A stretch of 64,000 bases of DNA from Cryptomeria japonica (taxonomy: Eukaryota > Streptophyta > Pinopsida > Cupressales > Cupressaceae), in the NCBI RefSeq assembly GCF_030272615.1, contig NC_081412.1:103406796-103470795 (forward strand). Direction: 5' to 3'. The position numbers and the translations under genes are program-made. The stretch's first letter is position 1. Each line of letters starts with the position of its first letter. Positions 1 through 13,096 of the stretch are shown piece by piece. The notes under the pieces are model-generated. The model ran no database searches, was not told the origin of the DNA, and worked only from the letters and a program-made list of their open reading frames with translations.

Positions 1-875
1 ATGTCCATAGTGCATGAGAACTAGTAGTATTGAAAAATACCTTAGGGAAGCCATTAATTCATGAGGGTCAATTTTTCCTCAATTAAACATCTTGGAAGAC
101 AAACTTATATTCAAGGAAAATTATTGATAGAAAACAAAAAAATGTGCAATGAGTTTGATGTGAGTTCTAATGCATAAGTGCTAGTTATTTTTAATACTCT
201 AAAATTCAAATATTCATAGGAAAACTCCTTGTTAATTGTAAAGATGTTTAAATTCTCAAACAAATGTCTTTAAATTTAAGGGCATAACAAATAGTTTCTT
301 AAGCATCTAGACCAAGTTGGCTCCCAGTGGTTAGTGAGAAAGGGTGAGAGTCAACATTTTGAAATTATAAAAAAATGAATTTTAGGTAAAACTCTTTTCA
401 TGTAGGATTGTCATTACCCATCATGGAATTTAGTCAAGAGTAGGACTATGATATCTTAAAGTGAGAACCAAGCCCATGGAAATATGGCTAACAATAAAGG
501 TTATGGTATAAGAGTAGATAAGCTAGGGTAATGGTTAATGTATGGAAGTGCATGTGGGTGAGAAATAATAAGGATTAGGAAAGGAGACAAACTTAGCATA
601 TGAGTGTGTCACATGTCAAGCTATGCAATCCTTTTAAGGCATTATATATCAAAATGAACCAAAAATAAATGAGATTTTGTATATGTACATTTTTTGTTTC
701 TACTTTGAGGTGCATGTGAATCCTAAAATGAACACATGTATTTCAATTTTTATCAAAATTCACACACATGCATGAAAAGTAAATATTCAAAGATAAAAGG
801 AGATAGGGTCCATGCAAAGTAATGGAACTAACTTGATCTCTTTGTGTATTCATTCTTGTTGGCATGTGTGCTATA
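1..875. other. unassigned AT-rich DNA
   Basis: I see no coding region, RNA gene or recognisable repeat here. The sequence is AT-rich with ordinary complexity. It ends at the TAGGA target-site copy (876-880) of the solo LTR that follows. Confidence 0.5.
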
Positions 876-880
876 TAGGA

Positions 881-2280
881 TGATGGTATGATGAAAGAAT
901 AAGTATTCGGTAGATTATTGAGAGGGGGGGGGGGTAGGGTGGGTGAATCAGTAAACTAAAAAACTGATACAAACTTCCCAATCTCAAATTCAAACTCACA
1001 GAGTAAACTTTCACTATCAAGATCAATACTCATAAGAATACTCAACATCAACTGGTTAACTATTATAACAACTTAACAGTAAACAACTTCAATCTTGTAA
1101 ACATCAAAATGCTTAATCATATATCAACATACTTCATCTCTCAATGCTTCTAGTTACAATGCCTTATCAGAAGTTAATCAAATCAACAAATAAGATCATA
1201 ACCACAAAAACATTCACCACTTGACACAAATGTTTATACGTGGAAAACCCAAATAAGTAAAAACCATGGTGAGATGAGACTCACAAGATAGCTATTTGAA
1301 CTCTTCTGAAGTTCACCCTGTTAGGAGCCAAGCATGTTAAAGCTTTTACAATAAGTCCCATTAAGGACCAATTCTGTTAGGAATCACCCAGTAAAGGGAT
1401 TTATAGAATGCCTTGATGAAAAGAAAATACCTTGTTAGGAGTAACCTCGGTAGAGGAGTTAAGAAGTAACCAAGCTTGTTAGAGCTTGCCCAATTAGGGG
1501 ATTTCAATTCTGTTGTAATTGTTAGAAAACAACAGGTTTTCTTGATCTGTTTGAATAACACTACATTTTCTTGATCATATCCTTTTAATCTTCATTCCGA
1601 TTTTACTCAAACTGCAGATCCATTCTCCAGTTAGGCAACCACACACTCAACTGATTTCTGCCAACACTTTGCCAACAACTTTACAAACAACTTCATCGAC
1701 CTTAAATACAAATCAATTAGGTCAGTAACACAAAAAAAACCTAGTTCTCTCATAGAGACTACAAACAAATCAGTTCAAGTGTGACCGTTGGATTTACATA
1801 GCAATCTATACACATTCTTCAAGAAAATTCTAACCGCTCCATGACCACCACTTCATCGGACTTGTAACTCATCATGCACTATGCATTAGATGCAATCCAC
1901 TTTTCTCATTCCCTAGACAACAAAAAAACACACCAAAACAATCTGAACTAATCCTCATTCAATGATCACATGTGTCACCATCATTACCACTCATCATTAG
2001 ATCTTAAACCAACAAACTTGATCGGTTAGGGTTTAAAAAAACAACCAGTAGGGTTTACCGGTTACATTGCATAGAAAAGGTTTAACCTTATACACCGGTT
2101 TACCGGTTCAACTCACAAACTAACATACCGGTTTACATCTTCCTCAAATCTCTTCCTACTAGTTACAAGACAATATCAATAACACTAATATCACCAATAT
2201 CATAAATATCATTACCGGTTCAATTGACATCAATGACAACATAACATATCATTAATGCAATCTTCATGCAAATGCCAACA
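881..2280 (-). mobile_element. solo LTR, family with G-tract near its end
   Basis: A 1400 bp LTR without an internal region. Read on the minus strand it starts TGTTGGCATTTG and ends ATACCATCA, so it has TG...CA termini. It is flanked by a perfect 5 bp target-site duplication, TAGGA, at 876-880 and 2281-2285. Its first bases resemble the start of the solo LTR at 40358 (TGTTGGTATTTT). Both also share a segment with a GTTTTTCC/GGAAAACCC-like core and a G-run next to GTGAATCAG near the 3' end. Several ACCGGTT motifs lie at 2040-2220. No gag, pol or second LTR is present, so I infer recombination between the two LTRs of a former full element. A non-autonomous short element is the alternative. Confidence 0.8.
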
Positions 2281-2285
2281 TAGGA

Positions 2286-2904
2286 ACCTACAAAATAGTG
2301 AAAAGATTTATAGAGAAAAAGAATTTTTAGATAAGGGAAATGGACACAAATTATAATCTTTCTTTAACTATCTAGGAAAATGGAAAACAAGGAAGAGAAA
2401 GAGAATATAGTGAGAAAATTTGTTCCCATGGGGAGTAGTGTAGTAGTACTACACCCATTGTGGTGATAGTAGAATGGTATAACATATAAATAACTACCAT
2501 GCCATGTGATCAAGATCTATTTGGATGTAGTGATGCATCCTTGTGTAAGTACTTGTAACTATCCACAATACCAAAATAAGAGTGATAGCATGAAGATATG
2601 CTCGGGCCTTTAATTGTTTGCATCTATTGGAGCTACTGGTATGTGGTGACTAACCATGTTGTTGATCTTAAACTTTGGTGTCTTTATCTGTAATGTTTTA
2701 TCCTTGTTATGTTAAAAAATGTTAGGATTTCACCAAAGTTATGAAGTAGAACAACTTTAATATTTTTCTTAGGGATCACTACATTAAAGAGCAGTGAATC
2801 CAATAGATCTAGCATCAAATCAGAAAGGATAGGATTCAAAATTCTAATTAGACCAAGCATTAAGAAACCAACATCAACACACACAACTCAAACCTCAAAT
2901 ATAT
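2286..2904. other. unassigned spacer
   Basis: No gene or clear repeat is seen between the solo LTR and the 3' end of the minus-strand LINE. The short open frames here show no family features. Confidence 0.4.
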
Positions 2905-3124
2905 ATTTTTTATATTAAATATCAAGAGACCAAAATAAGGAGAGTTTATACAAAAATGAGCATGGGAGACAGAGCCTCAGCCATCAACCAGAGAGATTAT
3001 CTGACTGAACATAGACATCCTCCTACCAAAAAAAAGTTACGAGAGAGAGTATATATAGTGATCCATAAACATCAACTAAAGAGCTACTAAACACCTATTG
3101 TAGAATCTCATCTTGGTTTTCCAA

Positions 3125-6100
3125 CTATATTGTCCATCCTTGTGGGCCTTCCATCCACACCACCTTCTTCCGCTTTAGGACCTGGGTAAACATCTCAAAC
3201 TTATCAAAGTAGGGACCTTTGTTGTCCTTGAGTTCCTTGATCAGCTTCTTTAGAGCCTCATCGAATGCAATCTAGTTCTCTGCAATTCTAGCCCATTCAA
3301 AGCCATCCTTCATCTCATATATGAACATGGTTGCTCGGCCATCCCTGAGGAAACGCAGTAGCTTCTCCCTCTCAACATTCATCAAAAAGCATACCTGCAC
3401 AACAATTTTATAACATGTGAGTTTCTTAAAAAATATAGTAAAAGTCCTATTAGTACCTTGGAATTTTTCCTCATTTCTAAGTTTCCAAATAAACCAAAGT
3501 ATGAAAGAAGAAAGAATTTGCCAGAACAGGTTAGCATCCTTCTTGAGGCCATGAATGAATCTAGTAATAATATCAAGAGTACAAACATGTTCAGTAATGG
3601 AGATTCCAAACATCAGCCAGACCTCTCTGGCAAAAATGCAATCAAAAAAGATGTACCGCATAGTCTCAGGCTTCCTACATACAGAGCATAGGTCGAAGGT
3701 AGCAAAGTTAATCCTAATAGGCAATTTATCCAACATTAGTTGCCACCTGAAGCATTTGATTTTAGGGGGGATGGAGGACTTCCATAGTTTCTCAAACGTT
3801 TTCTGCCAGGCAGAGGTATTAAGGTCAACATACTAGAGGGAGTTAACATGATCTATCACCGTGGTATCATGAGTGAGCAGTTTGTAAATAGATTTGGCTT
3901 TGACCTTGGAGAGGAGGGAGCCATCCTTCCATTAGAACAAGAGGTATCTATGAGCGTCTACATCAATGTTCCTAGGAAGATCTAGACAAGCACATGCATT
4001 TTTAATCATATTGTAGGTTCTCTTATGCGAGGCAGGGAGGCCAAACTTATTGCTAAGATCCTCCCAGCTGATGAGATTATCATGTTCCAAGATGTCCATG
4101 AGATATTTAATGCCCTTATTATACCAACACCTAGTAGAGCATCCTTGGGTTAATGAAAGGGGTTTAGAGTTATGGTAGAGGTTCCACCATATTGACCTTT
4201 CCCCATGCAAGGTGTTATTATAGTCAATATTATAGTTGGCAATAAGTTTACGCACATGCTCCTAGGCTTTCCAGATGGACTTAAACACCCAAGTTCCTTG
4301 AATAGACATAGAGAATCCGCCTGCTACCAGATCACTAAAGGGGAGGGCTTTCCAAGGTTTGGCAAACTTGGGGATGCCATTTTGTATGTTATTTCTAACA
4401 AGAATCTTCTAGGGTTCTTGTCCTTCCAAGGCATGAAATATCCACTTGGTAGCTAGAGAAATTCCTTGCGTTCTGAGATCCTTAAGTCCTAGCCCACCAA
4501 GTTTCTTATCTATGTGGCACCAAATCCATTTGACCGCGTGGGCCTTTCTTTTACCCTTACCATAAGACCATAGGAAGCGCCTGATAGATTTTTGGATCTC
4601 ATAAATTTGGTAGTTGCTGAACATCTAGACAGAGGAGTAGTATAAAGTATAGGAGGAGAGGATTTTCTGATAGACTTGGATCCTACTAGCCAAGGATAGA
4701 ACTCTATTGTCCCATTTGTTAAGTTTTTTGTCAATCTTTTCTTTGACCCAAATCCACATGTCTTTGAGAGAGGGAGAGACAGAAAAAGGGATATCAAGGT
4801 ATCTAACTATTTTATTGGGTCCTCCCCATGAGTATCCAAATTGTTGAAGCCAATCCGAGGGTTCCTCTTTCCACCCAAGCAGAATAGATTTGGAATTGGA
4901 GATACGAGCACCAGAGGCTCTGACAAAGGTTGTAAGTTTTTGATTGAGGGAGTCAATGTTATGCCTAGAGAGCTCCAAGAAGAGTGCGGTGTCATCAACA
5001 AACTGTATGTTGAGCAATTCAGAGTCATCTGGTATCTTAATGCCATGAACTTTAGGGGATAGGGTATCACCTCTCACGAGGTAAAAGAGGGCATTTGAGG
5101 CAATGACAAACAGAGCAGGGGCAAGGGGGCAACCCTGTCTAATGGATCTAGAAAGAGGAATAGGTTGGGAGAGTGACCCATTAACTTCAACCAAGGCGGA
5201 GGCATCTTTGAGGAGATTTTGAACATATTTACAGAACTCACTAGGGAAACCAAAGGCTCTAAGAATCATGAGGATGAAATCACATTCCACCCTGTAATAG
5301 GCTTTCTCAAAGTTGACAAGGAACATGGCAGTATCTTGATTTGAGGTCTTGGCCCATTCCATAGATTCCTAGCTAGTGACAAGGTTCTCCAAGATATACC
5401 TACCTTTAATGAATCGTGATTGGGTAGAGAAGATGTACTTGGGAAGAATTTTCTCAACGCAAGAGGCTAGGGCTTTGGCTAGGATTTTATAGGAAATGTT
5501 AAGGAGGGTAATTGGCCTCCAGTTTTTTATGAGGGCTTTGTCCCCATCTTTTGGGATAAGTTTAACAATGCCCCTATTGATTGACTCCCCAAGGGTACCA
5601 TTATCAAATGCTTTGGTGTATATGTCATATAAGTCTTTGGTGACCCCCTCAATATTGGTTTTGTAAAACTCAACAGGAAGTCCATTAGGGCCTGGGGCCT
5701 TATCATCCTTAAGGGCTTTAATGGCATCAACAATTTCTATCATAGAGATTTTGGTCTTGAGAGGGAGAGCTTCATTCTCGGAGATTCTTATTGGGATAAT
5801 GTTACTGCACTTATTTCTAGCATCTTTTGAGGCTTCACTATCCTCCGAGGTAAAGAGGGTCTTATAAAATATTTCAAAAGCATCTTTGATCTCATTGATG
5901 TTTAGGAGTTCCTTATCCTCAACTATGATTCTGTCAATTTTTTCTCTATTTTGTTTTTGTTTAAGGAGATTGAAGAAGACTTTAGAGCCTTTGTCTCCAA
6001 ATTTGAGCCAATGATTATGGGCTCTGATGAAGGCACCCCTGATTTTGACCTGTTGATGTTTCCTAAGAATGTCTCTAGCTTGAGAGACCCATTCCGCTAA

Positions 6101-7132
6101 GATAGAGGAGGAAGGATATAGTTGTATTTCATGCTCGAAGGAGTGGAGCCGATTAGTGAGAGTTTTTTCCACAAACCTGAGATCCTTGGCTTTCTTCTGG
6201 CCAATAGTTTGGAATATTTTCTACCAAGAGGAGATGTTTCTATTCCATCTGAGGGTGTGTGATTAGGGATGTTGAGAGTGCATGTTAAAGAGTATAACCA
6301 TTTTAATGGCAATTAGGGCATCCTTGTCATTTAGCAAGGAGGTATTTAGGATAAACTTCTTATTGAAAGGATTGTTGTTAGGGATGGAGTTCCTAGTACT
6401 GATGACAACAATGATAGGGAAATGGTCGGATAAGGTCACTGGCAAAATAGCCACTGAGTTCCCCAAGTGGTTAGGGGAGAAGGAGAAGAAATCTTTATTA
6501 ACATAGAACCTATCTAATCTAGAGTAGATTCAGCTAGGGCCTTGCTGAAAGTTGCACCAAGTGTACCATAGGGTAGAGGATTCAAATTTTTTGCCCTCAA
6601 GGGGGTCAAATAACTGCATGTGTTGTTTAAACCTATCCCAGTGAGGTTTCTCTTGGCACTTCCATTCGAAAGGGATACCCCCAGCCTTGTCATCTTGGTT
6701 TTCAATCATGTTAAAGTCTCCAGCCATGACCCAGGGGATACTCGGAAGGGCTGCCAGCCATTTCTAGAGGGACACTCTTTCCCTATGATCATTAGGTGCA
6801 TATATAGAACATACCCCAAAACAGGAGCCTCTAATATCCAAGGAGGCCCAGGCCACTCTGTTACATGGGGAGACACCCCTATCCCTAATGTGATTTTCCC
6901 ACTTAGGGTTAATGAGGAGACCAACTTCACCCTTTCCCTTAGGATGATTGGTGCATATTTTGATCACATCTCTCCAAATAAAATCAAGCGCAATGTCAAG
7001 GGAGAACTCAACAGATTTAAGCTCTTGAAGCATCAAAAAGTCTAGATGTTTATGACAATTCAGAAACCTTTTAATAACAAACTTCCTATCAAGCGACTCC
7101 AAGCCTCTAATATTCCATGATATGTATTTCAT
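3125..7132 (-). pseudogene. LINE ORF2, endonuclease and reverse transcriptase, degenerate
   Basis: ORF2 nicks target DNA and primes reverse transcription there. It starts with MKYISWNIRGLES at 7132, the usual APE endonuclease N terminus. GDFN lies at about 6720 and SDHFPI at about 6425, both endonuclease active-site motifs. The reverse transcriptase covers about 5830-4625: KAPGPNGLP, a GCPLAPALF segment, and the catalytic FVDD box at 4991-5002. A zf-RVT block (CSVCRKPETMRYIFFDC) lies at about 3690-3640, and the C terminus ends near 3125 (FDKFEMFTQVLKRKK). About ten in-frame stops (mostly TAG, some TAA and TGA) make it non-functional. No frameshift is needed to read it through. It lacks RNase H, which fits the L1 clade. 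Confidence 0.85.
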
Positions 7133-7144
7133 GAGAAAAGGGGA

Positions 7145-8860
7145 TTAAGAGGGACTGTTTGGGAGACCATTTTGATCTCTAGACTTTTTCTTATTCTTGG
7201 AACCAACAGGTTTGCCTTTCTTTTTAGCCATGGAGGAACCTTCCATGAGGTCATCATCTTCCTCACTAAGCTCAGTTAGCTCATTTTTACCATCTGTAGT
7301 TTCTACAATGTTCAACCCAGGCACTTGGGAGCCTAGAAAGCCAAGGAGTATTGAGCTAGACTTAATGTCTTCTAGACCCTTATTAGCATAGATAACTTCA
7401 ATAATATGGCTATCCTCTATTTCATTTAGCATAGATGTTGTTGCGGGGTTGGAGGTGTTAACCTTAGGGGTAACTTCTGCAAATAATGAGAAATCAGATC
7501 GTTTGTGGGTCCCAGACCTGAGCATCATTTTCATAGGATTATTAGTCATGCTAGCATCACAAGCACCACGATCAGTCTTCTCTAAATTTTTAACCATATT
7601 TTTAACCAAGGAGGTGGTCAGAGTTTGTGAAGCATTTATTATGTCAACATTTGTCGCGATGGGGTATTTGCTAGTGGTTGTCAACTGATTGGCAATTTGA
7701 TCACCAACTCAGATTTGATTCAAGGCAATTTGCTGGGCATTCTTTCATCTTCGCTTTCTTGATGTGACTATTTGAAAATAGTCAGAAGGTGAACCCTTAG
7801 AAATTTTGGTGGGAATGGAAGCAGGGTTGAGGGGTTCGGTAATGGAGTCAACATTCATTGGATTTAGTTCAACAGGGATGAGGCTAGGACTCGAGCTTAA
7901 GGTGGGATTATCTTTAGGGTTAGTATTGTTTCCAGCGGAATGAGGGTTTCTTGGGTTTGGGATCGACTCCTTATCGGTGCTAGGGTTTTTAGATGCTCCT
8001 GCTAGGTTAGTGTTATTCTTTTGGTTCCTGTAGTTAATGATTGGGCAGTTCTTCTGAAGATGCCCTTCTTTTTTGCACCAAAAACAGGTGTTTAGTCCTC
8101 CAAGTATTTCAACAAGGCAAACAAACATTTCCTCACTGATGTTAAGGTTTAGAAGTGGAGGGATGTTGACCCCAGGTTTGATGGAGATAAGTATTCTTGC
8201 ATCAAGGTTAGGGACTAAAGGTATTGTTTCATCAACCCAAATTATTCTCCCAAATGTTTCCAATACCTAGGGAAGAAAATGCCAAAGGAAGGGAGGGACA
8301 TCCTTAAGAATGACCCATCTAGGGCTTGATAATGCAAGAACTTCCTCATTGACGGCCTCTAAAGACTAGGCTAGGGCACGAACGGAGGTGTTCCTGATAG
8401 TCCAGTATTGTCATTTAAGGATTTCAACTTGGGATTCATGATTATTAAAAAAGATAATATAAAGACCTTTCTGGACTTGCCTATAGAATGAAATCTTAAG
8501 CCCTAATTTCAAATTCCAGAGATTATGAAACCAATCATCTAGGAATTTCCTAGGCAGGCATTTCTTAATATTAACACAAGCAAAGAAAATGGTAGTATCG
8601 CTTAACCTAGAGTTTTTGGAAACAATCTCTTTCAACATCTCATCATTTGGCAAAATGCAGAAAGAATTCGAGGGCATGGTAGGGCTCTTACCTTCCTCAT
8701 TGGGTCATTCGCCTCCAGGAGTCTTAAAAAATCTCGCACTAGGGTGGACTCCATGAGCAGACAGAGCAACGGTCTCGACAAAGGTTTTTTTCTAGTTGGA
8801 ATGGACTTGATCGACAGGGCTAGGGGAATTAAAGGCACCGCCATCCAACTCTAGTTCCAT
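7145..8860 (-). pseudogene. LINE ORF1, nucleic-acid-binding protein (DUF4283 plus zinc knuckle), degenerate
   Basis: ORF1 binds element RNA in the ribonucleoprotein of plant LINEs. I place the start at the ATG at 8860 (product begins MELELDGG) because it is the first Met in the frame that continues downstream. The 8411-8677 block (FLDDWFHNLWNLKLGLKI) resembles the N-terminal DUF4283 domain. The 7745-8263 block carries CFWCKKEGHLQKNCP, a CX2CX4HX4C zinc knuckle. The C-terminal 7145-7684 block is polar and ends in a lysine-rich stretch. Stop codons interrupt the frame at several places, with TAG or TGA in the ones I read, but the frame never shifts. The final TAA (7145-7147) lies 12 bases upstream of the ORF2 ATG in the same frame, so a single fused protein in the ancestor is possible. 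Confidence 0.75.
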
Positions 8861-8960
8861 CGGAGGCCACATATGGGTCACACGAATGACCAGGGAGGTG
8901 CGATTAAGGGTTAGATTGAGATGCAAATCGAGTACATTCGAATACCAGATAAAATTAAAT

Positions 8961-10155
8961 CAAAGTAAATACAGATTAATGAAAGCACAAACATAAGAAG
9001 GCAAACTGCGTGGAGGAGATTATCTCCTCCACATCATCGCTGAGGTGTCCATGTTGCTCATCGTAGGCTTTTCACTTCTGCAAAAACCTTACATAGGTTC
9101 GCAATCCCAAAAATTCGTAGTCCCAACTGAGCTACTCTCTAGAAAAAAGAAAAATTATTTCCTCCTCTTCTTCTCCCGTACGTCTGCATCACAACCTCTG
9201 CTCTGCACCTCCCACTTCTTCGCTATCATCGCCTCTGCTCTGCACTTCATGCTCCTTCATTATCACTCATTATAAACACTTCCAGAAAAAGCCAATAAAA
9301 CGACTGCATCACCAACATGTAGGAAGATATCTTTGTACCATAAACATTCAGGACTATCACCTATCCAAAACAACAAGTTTGACGTCAATGACAACCACAA
9401 CAACACAAATTTCCAACAAAACTATTGTGAGAATCACACTCACAATATGGATAACTCATTACAATATTTTAGTCTCAAGGCCAAGGAGCTCACAACACCT
9501 AATAGGACTTCCAAGACTAAGGTGCAAAACCTTAGGGCAAGACATAGAGGTTTGTATGAGCTACCAAAATGAACACACCTTCTTCATATAGGCACATGGA
9601 ATAGATAAATTAAAATGAACAAGATCACTTGATCATGAAAGTATCCTCTAATCCTTGTGTCAAGCGACCAATATTATGGAAAATGTATCTTGCTTCAACC
9701 ATTATTAGAACACAATGTCACATTGAAGATATCATCATCAAATCTCTTCACATATTTAATTTCACACAAAATATTCTTGCATATCATTCGCATCCAATTC
9801 ACTCCAATTCAAACACATTCCATACATCAATGAACATAAAACTGCACATCTATATATATACAAGATTATTCATTGAAACCCTCAGCTAAGTTGATGAAAG
9901 ATAGAATATAAAATATTAAGTAAATTTGGCCATGTCATGCCCACTTTTCATATGTAGAAAACATGACACAACATTGAAACACCTACAAATTGTTTCTTAA
10001 AACATAGCAATAGTTCACAGTTTATACTTAATTCAAATTTAATAAATACAAAATTTTCCTAAAAACTAGAAAATATTGACTTGTTTTCTCAAGGCTAACT
10101 ATATGAAGTGAATTGATCTCCATGGCAAGATTGAAATTAGATTTAAAGGATAATT
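8961..10155. other. unassigned DNA with a short perfect inverted repeat
   Basis: No recognisable gene. The open frames at 9045-9890 show no family signature. A perfect inverted repeat with 9-base arms (TGGAGGAGA, TTA spacer, TCTCCTCCA) lies at 9011-9031. The stretch ends at the ACTAA target-site copy (10156-10160). Confidence 0.4.
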
Positions 10156-10160
10156 ACTAA

Positions 10161-11268
10161 TGTAATATCAAAAATATTATCTCTTGTAATTAATGTGACA
10201 AATGATGTTTTCCCTCCATGTCATCAGAGGTCAAGATCTGCCATCATGTCCTTTTGTCCACTCAGACTATCCATGCCAGCTCTGGCTGAAGCATTACCAA
10301 CTCTGCCAACCTGTCACCTTCGGGAATACAGGTGCAGTGCAGAGACGTTTGTGCAATGCACTAGCATCCCGTCAATCTGATAGTTCGTAGGTGGTTGTTT
10401 TAGCATTACGCCTATGCCTGGAAGAAATCGTAACGCGTCTACATGCGCCCACTGACTTCCAAATTCCTTCCTAGGCCTTTATCTTTCACTTTGGAGGCAT
10501 TTTGGAAGGATCCTTTGGCAAGTTTGGCAATCTTCTTGCGGTTAAGCTCTTGGAAACCACTTTGTACAACATTCCATCAACACCACCATTGTTGCAGCAT
10601 CTCAAACACACTACACCAATATTTCCAACAACTGTTCGTGAAAGGGGAGTTTCCTTATTCTCTTTCTTTAATTTCCAATACCGTTTTTGTCAATCTTTTG
10701 TTGTATCCTTTCAATTATCTTTATCATATTATTATTCCCGTGGCTTCTTGGGTTGTCAGTGGAGGTGGAAACACTAAAATGGGGGTTTGTCTTAGGAAGG
10801 CTCCAAAACATAACCCCAATATTTTCCCTTCTTTCTTGTGTGTAGGTTTACAGGGGTGAGAGAATCATCATTTAGCAGGAAGCTTCAACCATGGACCGAC
10901 TGTGCATATTTTCATCCTTCTCCCTTCCTTTTGTTTTATTCATTCATTTGGCATCTCACAAATTTTAGCGTAGTCCATTCATTTTTCTGTGTTTCATCAT
11001 ATTATCCAAGTATTCATAACTTTCCGTACGCGCTCTATACTTCATCCATATAGGATGACAACATGTCACGTTGGTGTCCTAGCTCTACATGCTTGTCCTC
11101 AAGAAAGAGGCTTGACAGAGCCACCTGTGAATCCCGGATCATGGGCAGTGTATTGGTTTGTTATTTTATCCCTTGTCTCATCTCAGCACCAGTTCACATA
11201 AGTAATCGAAAGGACAATTTGTCCTCAAGGATGCATCATCCTTGAGGTGGAAAATTCCCTTCATTACA
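10161..11268 (+). repeat. 5' LTR of the gypsy-type element
   Basis: A 1108 bp LTR with TG...CA ends. It is the counterpart of 17991-18010 plus 27017-28114. It preserves the uninterrupted site (AATATTATCTCTTG, 10175-10188) that the TIR element split in the 3' LTR. Near its end it carries the perfect hairpin CCTCAAGGATG-CAT-CATCCTTGAGG at 11223-11247, also found in the 3' LTR. Confidence 0.85.
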
Positions 11269-11271
11269 TTT

Positions 11272-11291
11272 TGGTGAGCCCGACGTGATCC
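11272..11291 (+). other. primer binding site
   Basis: TGGTGAGCCCGACGTGATCC lies three bases after the 5' LTR end, where the tRNA primer should anneal. It begins with the expected TGG. The following GCCC.ACGTG core is reminiscent of lysine-tRNA-type sites, but the match is imperfect and the tRNA assignment is tentative. Confidence 0.6.
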
Positions 11292-13096
11292 AGGACTATC
11301 TTTACTTTCTTTTTCATCCAGTTACATTAATATTTCAAAAGTTCAAAAATCTAATTTAAAAGAAAAAGAAACACAGAGAACAAAACAACAAAAACAAGCA
11401 TTTGCATTTGATAAAAATTTCTACATTTTCTTTTTCGCATTTGCATCTTACTTAAACCAAATTTATCATTCCAACTTTTCCATGTCCCTATGTTGTAGTC
11501 CTAAATGTCATGTAGCTCATCTATGAGATTTATGACTCAAACTGCAACAGGAGCTGTGGTTCGGAGGTCTTCCAAGAGGAGCTTTGTCCATGATGTTTAT
11601 AGTCCTCCTCTACCCGACATGATGATCAAAGATCCTCTCCCTGATCCAAATGAGTTTCTTAATTCCCATACTCTTAGGATCCCTTTCATGGGTTTCTCTT
11701 TGACTGCTAGTTCTTAGAATAATTCCCCAACAAACTCTCCACCACCTTATCCTCCTATTGTTGACCATGATTCCACTGTCATTATCAACTTTGATTGAAT
11801 TCAGTCTTTAGAGGAGAACCTAAGAGACTTCGAGGGGTTTCTTAACTGAGAGAATGTTCTCCCCCAACCGAGGAATGTAGTTAATACCTTGAGGGATATG
11901 CTCATCTCAGATAAGAGAGGCCTAGAGATGCTGAGAGTGTTGTCCATGATCGTGAAGAGTCATGTACCCCTAGTTGATGCCTCTCCTTAGGATGGCTAGT
12001 CATATGTTTGTGACCTTCCCACCTGAGTGTCGACATACCTTGTTTGTCAGTGAATATGGTTGACCCTGGGCCCACAATTTAGGGTATCAATGCCTCTACT
12101 ACTCTCCTAGGTTATATGGGCATGTCTAGTGGCTCAACCTTTGCTTCTGCCATGACTCAGATATCTACGGTTAGCACTAGTACTACATCTATTGATGGCA
12201 CTAGTCATCCTAAAGGTTTTGGTTAGAGGTAGCAATGGATCTAGTCCACCTTCTAATCCTATCCTAAATACAATCTTACAAAATATGGGGAAGTTGCAGT
12301 TATAGTTGATGAACTTAGCCTCTGCTTCTAGCCAATCATTGGTGCTTGCATATTACAGGAAGAGTCCCCTTGACATTACCATCTTGAATACTATCCTTCC
12401 GACTGTCGTTGAATCCCTGAATTTTTATAGGTTCAATGGTGCTGGAGACTGAATGTACATATATATTCCTTCATGACCATGTGTAGTGACTACCATAGTC
12501 TAGACTTTGTTTTGCTCAAGCTATTATCGCATTTCGTCAAAGGGAAAACATTAGAATGGTATAGTTCTTTGTCTAACCATTATATCCATACCTTTGATTA
12601 GCTTATGGATCTCTTTCTTAAGTAGTTTCAGGCGAACATTGGTAGCAAGGTCACTATTGTTGACCTTGTTCATTGTAAACAAAAGACCAATGAAAAGATC
12701 ACTGATTTCATTTCAAGATATCAAGTTATCTCCACTAAGATCCCCTTTTCCCTACCAGATAGTGATTTGCAGAGGATGTTTATCGATAATTTACAGGCGA
12801 CATTGAGGGAGAAACTATCTCTTAACCGATATCAAAACTTTCCAAACATGTGCTCGACTCTCACAGATTACCAGCACACTGTGTCGCAGTTCAGAGATAC
12901 TTCTTTGAACCCTCACGCTGGGTCATTTGTAGGAACATCCACAGATGGGTCCCAGAAGAATAAGGTTGTCGCTAATATTACAGCTATTCCTCCGATGGTT
13001 GTTATGCAAGCCCCAGAACAAAATAGAGTCTTTACTAAATTGAATGACTCCTACTTGAGCATATTGTAGTGGTTGTTGAAAGAAAACCTTATTACC

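Larger units (their letters stand above)
2905..8960 (-). mobile_element. near full-length L1-type LINE
   Basis: A non-LTR retrotransposon read right to left. It has an ORF1 with a zinc knuckle, then an ORF2 with an apurinic endonuclease, reverse transcriptase and zf-RVT region. Past the ORF2 stop near 3125 there is about 200 bp of 3' untranslated DNA and an A-rich run near 2905-2915 (minus strand). No RNase H is visible, unlike the LINEs at 30.7 and 52 kb. The 5' boundary near 8960 is approximate because I found no clear target-site duplication. All coding blocks lie in one frame, so the copy has decayed by substitution and not by indels. Confidence 0.85.
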
